A stretch of DNA of 12,963 nt from Bacteroidales bacterium (lineage in GTDB: Bacteria > Bacteroidota > Bacteroidia > Bacteroidales > GCA-2748055). Below the pieces are notes generated by a model. It searched no databases. It had not been told where the DNA came from and was given only the letters and a program-made list of their open reading frames with translations. Positions 7,207-12,963 of the stretch are shown here, in pieces. Location of the stretch: positions 1-12,963 of the forward strand of contig JAOZLK010000059.1 in the NCBI GenBank assembly GCA_029934875.1, read 5' to 3'. Position 1 is the stretch's first letter, and each line of letters begins with the position of its first letter. The position numbers and the translations under genes were made by a program.

Positions 7207-8723
7207 ACCAATACTTTCCCCGTCATATCTGAAGGGCGCTTCAATCCCATGATTTGCAGAAGGGTAGGTGCCACATCTGCAAGAATTCCCGATTCGATTT
7301 TTTCATAGGCATCTGTAACCAGTATGCAGGGTACAGGGTTCAGGGAGTGAGCCGTATTGGGTGACCCATCCTTGTTGAAGGCGTGATCAGCATTACCATG
7401 ATCGGCAATAATCATTACATCATAATCCTTCTGCCTGGCGGCCTCTACCACCTGGCCCACACAGTCATCCACAGTTGTGACGGCCTTCTCGATGGATTCG
7501 TACACACCGGTATGGCCCACCATATCGCCATTGGCAAAATTGAGACAGATAAAATCGGGCTCATCATCCGCAATGGATTTGATAACTGCATCTTTTACCT
7601 CAACAGCACTCATTTCGGGCTGAAGGTCATAGGTCGCCACTTTGGGCGAGGCAACCAGTATCCTTTTCTCATGATCAAATTCTGCCTCCCGGCCACCGGA
7701 GAAAAAGAAGGTGACGTGGGCATATTTTTCGGTCTCGGCGATTCTAAGCTGACTCAGCCCGGCTGCTGAAACCAATTCACCCATGGTTTGCGTTACATTA
7801 TCCTTGTCATAGATCACATGCATTCCCTTAAAAGTAGCATCATAGGGAGTCATGGTACAGTAATACAATGGAAGGGTAAGCATTCCATGCTCAGGCATAT
7901 CCTGCTGACTCAGAACAAGGGTCAACTCCTTTGCCCGGTCGTTTCGGAAATTAATAAATACCACCACATCACCATCCTGAAGATTACCCACGGGCTTTCC
8001 GGCATCATCCACAACGACAATCGGTTTTACAAATTCATCGGTAACTCCTTCGTCATAGGACTTCTGGATGGCCTGAATTACATCCGTAGTTACTTCACCC
8101 TTTCCATGGACCAGAAGATCGTAGGCATCTTTCACCCGCTCCCATCTTTTATCCCTGTCCATGGCATAATAACGACCAATGAAAGAAGCAATCTTTCCAT
8201 TGGAAGAAGAGAGATGTGCTTCGAGCTCCTCCATGTAACCCTTCCCGCTTCGGGGATCGGTATCGCGCCCATCGCCAAAAGCATGAATAAATACATTATC
8301 AAGATCATACTGTGCGGTCATATCGCACAACTTATAAAGGTGCTTATCCAGCGAGTGCACACCTCCATCGGAAAGCAAACCCATGAAGTGTACCTGCTTC
8401 CCATTATCTCTTGCATATGAAAAGGCTTCCACCAGGGTTTCATTCTCAAAAATGGTATTATCCCTGCATGCTATATTGATCTTAACCAGGTCCTGGTATA
8501 CCACACGACCAGCGCCAATATTCAGATGTCCCACTTCAGAATTTCCCATTTGTCCGTCGGGTAAACCCACATTCTCTCCCGAAGCAAGCAGTTGGGAAGA
8601 GGGATAATCCTTTTCCAGACGATCCATATTGGGTGTTGCTACCTGGCTGATCACATCAGCTTTATCTCCTTTACCAATCCCCCATCCGTCGAGGATCATC
8701 AACATTGTTTTCTTTTGACTCAT
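7203..8723 (-). CDS. gpmI: 2,3-bisphosphoglycerate-independent phosphoglycerate mutase
   Basis: The enzyme interconverts 3-phosphoglycerate and 2-phosphoglycerate in glycolysis and gluconeogenesis through a phosphoserine intermediate. It needs two divalent metals, usually Mn. The length of 506 residues is normal. It belongs to the alkaline phosphatase superfamily: D12 in ILDGWG and the catalytic S62 in GNSEVGH bind metal. H123 (GGVHS), D151-R153 (DGRD), R184 and D189-R190 (GRYYAMDRD) and R260/R263 (NFRNDR) form the substrate-binding part. D400 and H404 (NGDMVGH), D441-H442 (ADHGN) and H459 (TAHS) complete the metal sites. All are intact. An exact -7 box lies 65-72 nt upstream of the start. 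The stop codon overlaps that of the convergent kinase-like gene, and no hairpin terminator is visible on either side of this junction. Confidence 0.97.
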   Translation of the reverse strand: MSQKKTMLMILDGWGIGKGDKADVISQVATPNMDRLEKDYPSSQLLASGENVGLPDGQMGNSEVGHLNIGAGRVVYQDLVKINIACRDNTIFENETLVEAFSYARDNGKQVHFMGLLSDGGVHSLDKHLYKLCDMTAQYDLDNVFIHAFGDGRDTDPRSGKGYMEELEAHLSSSNGKIASFIGRYYAMDRDKRWERVKDAYDLLVHGKGEVTTDVIQAIQKSYDEGVTDEFVKPIVVVDDAGKPVGNLQDGDVVVFINFRNDRAKELTLVLSQQDMPEHGMLTLPLYYCTMTPYDATFKGMHVIYDKDNVTQTMGELVSAAGLSQLRIAETEKYAHVTFFFSGGREAEFDHEKRILVASPKVATYDLQPEMSAVEVKDAVIKSIADDEPDFICLNFANGDMVGHTGVYESIEKAVTTVDDCVGQVVEAARQKDYDVMIIADHGNADHAFNKDGSPNTAHSLNPVPCILVTDAYEKIESGILADVAPTLLQIMGLKRPSDMTGKVLV

Positions 8724-8787
8724 ATCTGTTTGCTTGAATATCTATGACAACAATCCGGCCTAATTGTTTGATTTTTAAACCAGCGTG

Positions 8788-8795
8788 CAAAGATA
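8788..8795 (-). promoter_or_regulatory. Bacteroidota -7 promoter box (TATCTTTG) for gpmI
   Basis: The minus strand reads TATCTTTG, an exact TAnnTTTG match. It is preceded by a run of ten A (8810-8801) that could act as an UP-like or bent tract. Transcription would start near 8783, giving a leader of about 60 nt. The -33 element is not recognisable. Confidence 0.55.
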
Positions 8796-8897
8796 GTTGA
8801 TTTTTTTTTTGCGAAAAATTACCAGCTTGCTTCAAATCACGGCAAGAACAATTTAACAGGAGTGCTGTTTCATCAATGTCACCAGTCGGGATTAAAT

Positions 8898-11003
8898 ATG
8901 CAAATCAAGTCCGTATTCCTTAGCCTTTACATTGCCCTCTTTCTCCTGGATTCCTGCTCATCTCAAAACAGAAACACCATGGAAGACCATGCCCATACCA
9001 ACGCCCTGATCAACGAGACCAGCCCCTACCTGCTGCAACATGCACACAACCCTGTCAACTGGTATCCATGGGGAGAAAAGGCACTTGAGAAGGCTCGAAA
9101 GGAAGGAAAGTTGATCATCGTCAGTATCGGTTATTCCTCCTGTCACTGGTGCCATGTAATGGAGCATGAGAGTTTTGAAGACAGTACGGTGGCCCAACTT
9201 ATGAATGATCATTTTGTATGCATCAAGGTGGACCGTGAAGAGCGACCCGATATCGATCACATTTATATGACAGCCGTTCACCTCCTGAATCAGCAGGGTG
9301 GTTGGCCCCTTAACTGCATTGCCCTTCCCGATGGGCGACCCATCTGGGGTGGAACCTATTTCCCAAAGGCACAGTGGATAAATGCCCTGAGCCAGGTCCG
9401 TGACTACCACGAAAAGAACCCGGAAGAGACCGAGGCTTATGCCACCAAACTCGCTGAAGGAATAGCCCAGAACTCCATCTTCCAGGCAGACGAAGTTGCA
9501 TCCCCCCTGTCAAAGGAAGAGCTTGCAGCCACCATTAAAAAATGGTCAAAGCAGTTTGATCCCAAATACGGAGGTATGCAGGGTGCTCCCAAATTCCCTA
9601 TGCCCCTTAGCCTGGAATTTCAACTTCAATACGGGGTTCAGACCGGTGATCAGGAAATCCTGGATCATGTGTCTACCACCCTGACCATGATGGCCAGGGG
9701 AGGGATCTACGACCAGGCCGGGGGTGGCTTTTCCCGCTACTCGGTCGATCCGATCTGGAAAGTGCCACATTTTGAGAAAATGCTTTACGACAATGCCCAG
9801 TTGATTGGCCTCTATGCCATGGCCTACCAGGTATTTGGAGATGAAAGCCACAGGCATGTGATAGAGCAAAGCATTGCCTTCCTGAAAAGAGAGATGACCA
9901 ACAGTGAGGGATCCTTTTACAGTGCCCTGGATGCAGACAGTGAGGGGGTGGAGGGAAAGTTTTACGTTTGGAAGCAGGAGGAGCTGGAAGAACTGCTGAG
10001 GGGCGATTTTGACCTGTTTTCGGAATACTACAACATCAATAAGACTGGTTTCTGGGAACATGGGAACTACATACTTTACCGCAGCAGTGATCCGGGCATC
10101 TTTGCCACAGCCCAAGGTCTGGAGCCCCAGGCATTCAAAAAAAGAATAGCTTCCTGGAACAAGCTATTGCTCGATGCCCGAAGCCAAAGAGTCAGGCCGG
10201 GTCTGGATGATAAATCTCTCACATCCTGGAATGCCCTGATGATCTCAGGCTTGGTGAAAGCGTATCGGGCTACCGGTGAGGCAGAATACCTGGAAATGGC
10301 AGCCAGGTGTGCAGCCCTTATCAGAGATAAAATGTGGAGCAAGGAACAGGTCCTTCATCGAAACTATAAAGCAGGCAGGGTGACCATCCCCGGTTTTCAC
10401 ATCGATTATGCGCTCACCATCGAGGCCCTCCTGGACCTGTACGAGTCGACCATGGAAAAAGGGTGGCTCGAACTGGCTCAGGAAATGACTGAAGTCAGCA
10501 TAAAGAAATTTTACGATCCTGCATCGGGTATGTTCCGATACAATGCAGACGACACCGAAGTATTGATCACCCACCACCTGGAGACCCAGGACAACGTGAT
10601 CCCCTCCTCTAACTCCGTAATGGCCAACTCCCTATTCAGATTGGGGCAGCTGCTTGTACAAAGAGAATACCTGGAAATCTCCTCCTCTATGGTGGAACAA
10701 ATGAGTGCCCGGATCGGACAGTACCCCAATGGTTTTTCTGGCTGGGGCAAACTCCTTCTCAAGCAGCTGCATCCGTACTACGAAATCGCAGTGGTGGGAC
10801 CCGATGCAGCAAAAGTGCTGGCACAGATTCAATCCGAATACCTGCCCCAGGGGGTGGTGGCTGCCACCAGCAAGGAAAGTAATCTTCCGCTTTTCAAAGG
10901 ACGGTACACAAAGGATAAAACCCATATCTTTGTGTGTCGGGACAATGTTTGTCAACTGCCAGTAGAAGACTTGAAAGATGCTAAAGCAATCTACAATCAT
11001 TAA
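8898..11003 (+). CDS. DUF255/YyaL-type thioredoxin-domain lipoprotein
   Basis: This is a 701-residue member of the YyaL / SPATA20 (DUF255) family. An N-terminal thioredoxin-like domain is joined to an alpha/alpha-barrel domain of the six-hairpin glycosidase/epimerase type. In the family the function is not firmly known. Residues 1-20 form a lipoprotein signal ending LLDSC, with C20 the lipid-modified residue and SSQ after it. The thioredoxin part starts with [20 protein letters not shown] (39-58), has a CHWC redox motif (C82, C85), then GGWP (134-137) and GGTYFP (151-156). The barrel part holds [17 protein letters not shown] (268-284), [13 protein letters not shown] (289-301) and ALDADSEG (343-350). 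An in-frame GTG at 8862 would place 12 extra residues ahead of the signal peptide; I reject it because the ATG gives a clean lipobox. The +2 Ser indicates transport to the outer membrane is possible. Aspartate at -2 of the lipobox is slightly unusual. The next gene overlaps the 3' end by 26 nt. Confidence 0.9.
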   Translation: MQIKSVFLSLYIALFLLDSCSSQNRNTMEDHAHTNALINETSPYLLQHAHNPVNWYPWGEKALEKARKEGKLIIVSIGYSSCHWCHVMEHESFEDSTVAQLMNDHFVCIKVDREERPDIDHIYMTAVHLLNQQGGWPLNCIALPDGRPIWGGTYFPKAQWINALSQVRDYHEKNPEETEAYATKLAEGIAQNSIFQADEVASPLSKEELAATIKKWSKQFDPKYGGMQGAPKFPMPLSLEFQLQYGVQTGDQEILDHVSTTLTMMARGGIYDQAGGGFSRYSVDPIWKVPHFEKMLYDNAQLIGLYAMAYQVFGDESHRHVIEQSIAFLKREMTNSEGSFYSALDADSEGVEGKFYVWKQEELEELLRGDFDLFSEYYNINKTGFWEHGNYILYRSSDPGIFATAQGLEPQAFKKRIASWNKLLLDARSQRVRPGLDDKSLTSWNALMISGLVKAYRATGEAEYLEMAARCAALIRDKMWSKEQVLHRNYKAGRVTIPGFHIDYALTIEALLDLYESTMEKGWLELAQEMTEVSIKKFYDPASGMFRYNADDTEVLITHHLETQDNVIPSSNSVMANSLFRLGQLLVQREYLEISSSMVEQMSARIGQYPNGFSGWGKLLLKQLHPYYEIAVVGPDAAKVLAQIQSEYLPQGVVAATSKESNLPLFKGRYTKDKTHIFVCRDNVCQLPVEDLKDAKAIYNH

Positions 11004-11433
11004 TAAACTGAAGGAGCTCAAAGAGGCTGCCTTGAATCTTCCAATCAAAGATTCAAGGAGCCACCGCTTTGCGAAAAAGTATGCAAACAGGACCAGCCAG
11101 CTCATCAAAGAAGGCACAAAAGCCGTTGGCGAGGAGGCTGAAGAGACCGAGCAAATGGCCAAGTCCTTTTTTAAGATGCTGGAGGCTAAGCTTGACCTGA
11201 GTGGACGAACTGAACCACCTACGGAGGAGGAGGTAAAAGCCGCCATTGAACAGCTCAAGGATGTGGGGCGCTTTTCAATTTTCGCTACCCTGGTCATCCT
11301 GCCCGGTGGGGTGGTTTCCCTGGTGGGTCTGGAATTACTTGCCCGAAAATTCGGGATCAATGGATTCAACTTGATCCCTTCCTCCTTTCGGAAAAAGAAG
11401 GCTTCAAATCTCCCGGCCAAACCGGGAAGCTGA
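10978..11433 (+). CDS. Small membrane protein with LETM1-like C-terminus
   Basis: This 151-residue protein has no signal peptide. Residues 1-95 are charged and helical (many Lys and Glu), with an acidic stretch GEEAEETEQ at 51-59. One hydrophobic segment at about 98-122 ([21 protein letters not shown]) is followed by a segment ending LIPSSF (132-137) and a basic tail RKKK. The order LKDVGR, hydrophobic segment with a proline, then LIPSSF resembles the core of LETM1 proteins (LKD..., a proline in the membrane helix, MLPSTF). In mitochondria LETM1 handles cation/proton exchange, but nothing here proves transport. The ATG lies 26 nt inside the preceding gene, suggesting translational coupling. 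The frame is well supported by its composition and position. The family call is from memory and moderate. Confidence 0.68.
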   Translation: MLKQSTIINKLKELKEAALNLPIKDSRSHRFAKKYANRTSQLIKEGTKAVGEEAEETEQMAKSFFKMLEAKLDLSGRTEPPTEEEVKAAIEQLKDVGRFSIFATLVILPGGVVSLVGLELLARKFGINGFNLIPSSFRKKKASNLPAKPGS

Positions 11434-11479
11434 ATTTGGTTTGATTTTTGATCTGCTTTAAGCACAGAAACAGCTCAAA

Positions 11480-11812
11480 ATGAAAAAAAACCTGATCCTT
11501 TTATCCATCCTTTTTTTTCCCTTCCTTGCGCAGGGACAGAAAGTCTATAAAGTAAAGTACGATTCGCAGGCCGACCTGAAAGTCTTCATTGTTAAGTATG
11601 AGTCTCAATGCGACCTGAAAGTTTTTTTCGTTGAGTATGAGTCTCAGGCAAAAGAAGATGGCCTATGGTATTTTGTGGAGTATGAATCACAGGCCGACAA
11701 AAAAGTGTATTTTGTGGAGTATGAGTCGCAAGCCGACCTGAAAATATTTATTGTGAAATACGAATCTCAGGCAGGTTGGGGGAAATCTGAAAAACAACAC
11801 CTGCTCCTATAG
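11480..11812 (+). CDS. Secreted six-repeat YESQ protein, candidate DUF6150 / septoil-knot family
   Basis: This 110-residue protein begins with a signal peptide (residues 1-19, cleavage likely after LAQG). The mature part is almost entirely six short repeats of the form LKVFIVKYESQAD. The Tyr of each YxSQ lies at 27, 40, 53, 68, 81 and 94, so the spacing is 13, 13, 15, 13, 13: two sets of three joined by a slightly longer link (KEDGLW). Each repeat is one predicted beta strand plus a turn. Repeat 2 has the only mature cysteine (C44). The tail is GWGKSEKQHLLL. From memory this pattern, with a central W and a GW end, is that of DUF6150, renamed 7(1) septoil knot because predicted structures tie a seven-crossing knot. 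Its function is unknown to me. The next gene starts 7 nt downstream, so co-expression with the beta-propeller gene is likely. No Shine-Dalgarno is seen, which is normal for this phylum. Confidence 0.85.
   Translation: MKKNLILLSILFFPFLAQGQKVYKVKYDSQADLKVFIVKYESQCDLKVFFVEYESQAKEDGLWYFVEYESQADKKVYFVEYESQADLKIFIVKYESQAGWGKSEKQHLLL
11540..11770 (+). repeat. Six in-frame 39-bp-type coding repeats
   Basis: Six degenerate DNA repeats encode the YxSQ units, with a period of 39 bp broken once by 6 extra bases between units 3 and 4. The four codons of YESQ differ in every unit (for example TAT-GAG-TCT-CAA, TAT-GAA-TCA-CAG, TAC-GAA-TCT-CAG), while the amino acids hardly change. That points to old duplications held by selection on the protein, not to recent slippage. 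Confidence 0.85.
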
Positions 11813-11819
11813 TTTACAT

Positions 11820-12963
11820 ATGTCAAGACTTACTCCATTTTTCCTTGTCTTATCACTGCTAACAAGCCTGTTAAGTTTTACAAGCAATGCCCAGGAAACC
11901 ACCTCCACGACCGACTGGCCGCAATGGCGAGGTCCCGATCGAAGCGGAACCTGGTACCATGGCCCGAAACTGGATACCCTCACCGTAGAGCATGTCACCA
12001 ACATATGGGAAGTAGCTGTGGGAAGCGGCTATTGCGGTCCGACTGTGGCCAATGGACTGGTCTATGTCATGGACCTTATGGAAGGTTCGGAAAGGGTGCA
12101 TTGTTTTGATGCCCTCACCGGCAAAAGCCAATGGATTTATCACTACCCGGTGGAGTATACCGTGGGCTACCCTACCGGCCCGAGAGCATCGGTTCTGATT
12201 TCATCGGGGAAAGCATATAGCTGGGGTACTATGGGACAATTGCATTGCATGGATGCGAGAACTGGTGAGCTTATCTGGAAAAGGAATACCCTGGAAGAGT
12301 ATCAGAGCCTGATGCCTATCTGGGGAATGGCCTCCAATCCCATCCTTGTAGATCAGCTGCTGATTGTTCAGGTAAGTGGAGCGGATGGAGCCTGTTTGGT
12401 GGCATTTGATAAAGATTCCGGAAAAGAACAATGGCGTGCCGTGGACGATGAAGCATCCTATACCTCCCCCATCCTCATCTCCCAGGCCGATAAGCAGGTC
12501 TTGGTTTGCTGGACAGCCAGCATGCTTGTTGGGCTGAATCCTAAGACCGGATCTGTGTACTGGAGCATCCCCCTGGAGCCACTTAAAACGAACATGTCCA
12601 TATCCGATCCCGTGTACGAGGCACCCTATATTTTTCTCAGTGCCTTTTTTGACGGCTCCTATCTGCTAAAGCTGGATCAGCAATCCTTTTCAGCCAAACT
12701 TGTCTATCACCGTATTGGAAGCAACGAAAGAAATACTGAAGCCCTTCATTGTTGCATCTCGACGCCCATGATCAGGGGAGACCATGTTTACGGGATTGGA
12801 TCCTACGGAGAAGCTCGTTGTCTTGATCTGAAGAGCGGTGAACGCCTCTGGGAAGATCTTAGCCTGGTTCCACCGGAACGATGGGCTAACGTACACCTGG
12901 TAAACCAGGAAAATCAAACCTGGGGCTTTAACGAAACAGGAGAATTATTGCTCGGAGAATTTA
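11820..12963 (+). CDS. Exported PQQ-type beta-propeller protein, 3' end cut by the window
   Basis: The frame is open from ATG 11820 to the right edge (381 codons, no stop). Residues 1-24 form a signal peptide ending TSNA-QE. After it comes WPQWRGPDRSG (33-43), the typical opening of exported PQQ-binding-like beta-propeller repeat proteins. Blade motifs with the D-x-x-[TS]-G-x-x-x-W pattern occur at 97-105 (DALTGKSQW), 145-153 (DARTGELIW), 197-205 (DKDSGKEQW), 240-248 (NPKTGSVYW) and 336-344 (DLKSGERLW). So at least five blades are present, and the usual seven or eight would need more sequence beyond the edge. Such proteins include PQQ enzymes but also many that bind no cofactor, and no catalytic set can be named here. 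The start lies 7 nt after the stop of the YESQ-repeat gene, which suggests one operon. An envelope or periplasmic location is expected. Confidence 0.9.
   Translation, partial: MSRLTPFFLVLSLLTSLLSFTSNAQETTSTTDWPQWRGPDRSGTWYHGPKLDTLTVEHVTNIWEVAVGSGYCGPTVANGLVYVMDLMEGSERVHCFDALTGKSQWIYHYPVEYTVGYPTGPRASVLISSGKAYSWGTMGQLHCMDARTGELIWKRNTLEEYQSLMPIWGMASNPILVDQLLIVQVSGADGACLVAFDKDSGKEQWRAVDDEASYTSPILISQADKQVLVCWTASMLVGLNPKTGSVYWSIPLEPLKTNMSISDPVYEAPYIFLSAFFDGSYLLKLDQQSFSAKLVYHRIGSNERNTEALHCCISTPMIRGDHVYGIGSYGEARCLDLKSGERLWEDLSLVPPERWANVHLVNQENQTWGFNETGELLLGEF

Noticed and set aside
7788..8420. 210-codon open frame on the plus strand opposite gpmI
   Set aside because: It is antisense to gpmI, whose active-site motifs are all intact on the other strand. 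No independent support.
8862..8897. GTG start at 8862 for the DUF255 lipoprotein, near an AGGAG sequence
   Set aside because: The AGGAG overlaps the GTG itself, so it cannot serve it as a ribosome site. The extra 12 residues would precede a complete lipoprotein signal.
11411..11427. Hairpin TCCCGG-CCAAA-CCGGGA at the end of the LETM1-like gene
   Set aside because: The stem is only 6 bp, lies before the stop codon, and the nearest T-run is about 17 nt away. It is not convincing as a terminator.
10632..11465. 277-codon minus-strand frame opposite the LETM1-like gene and the 3' end of the lipoprotein gene
   Set aside because: The protein is rich in Ser and Phe without order, as expected of a reverse-complement shadow. 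The plus-strand frames have coherent protein features and coupled starts.
11540..11770. Reading the six YESQ repeats as a CRISPR array or satellite DNA
   Set aside because: The units are in frame, differ at synonymous positions, have no spacer sequences and form part of a single signal-peptide-bearing protein.

Overview
The window looks like a chromosomal segment from a member of the Bacteroidota. No 16S or other direct taxonomic marker is present, so this rests on converging signs: a single-chain SecD-SecF fusion, an RprX/RprY-type two-component pair, three exact TAnnTTTG -7 promoter boxes of the Bacteroidota type, few Shine-Dalgarno sequences, a lipoprotein signal of the LxSC-SS kind, and a six-repeat YESQ protein that I recall as belonging to a family common in this phylum. 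Base composition looks even, and I see no tRNA, rRNA, CRISPR array, insertion sequence or phage gene.

Left part (1-2170): the first codons of a probable divergent gene leave the left edge on the minus strand. Its promoter is separated from a histidine kinase by three direct repeats of GGTTAA spaced exactly 11 bp apart, the geometry used by OmpR/PhoB-class regulators. The kinase overlaps its response regulator by 20 nt, so the two are probably co-translated. Middle part (2171-8795): secDF and mdh lie in tandem on the minus strand, each with its own intrinsic terminator. The secDF terminator is built into the last codons of the response regulator gene. A cytidylate-kinase-like gene of unknown substrate diverges from mdh and meets gpmI tail to tail, with overlapping stop codons. 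Mdh (TCA cycle), GpmI (glycolysis) and SecDF (export motor) are housekeeping.

Right part (8898-12963): a tightly packed plus-strand cluster, probably one operon, encodes a lipid-anchored DUF255/YyaL-type thioredoxin-fold protein, a small LETM1-like membrane protein (26-nt overlap), a secreted 110-residue protein made of six YESQ repeats in a 3+3 arrangement, and after a 7-nt gap an exported PQQ-type beta-propeller protein cut by the right edge. Three of the four carry export signals, so the cluster points to the cell envelope.

The most interesting items are the YESQ-repeat protein (a candidate member of the DUF6150 / 7(1) septoil knot family), the 11-bp-phased operator, and the terminator inside a coding region. 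I see no clear evidence for a wholly new multi-gene system. The exported cluster is the best place to look for one.
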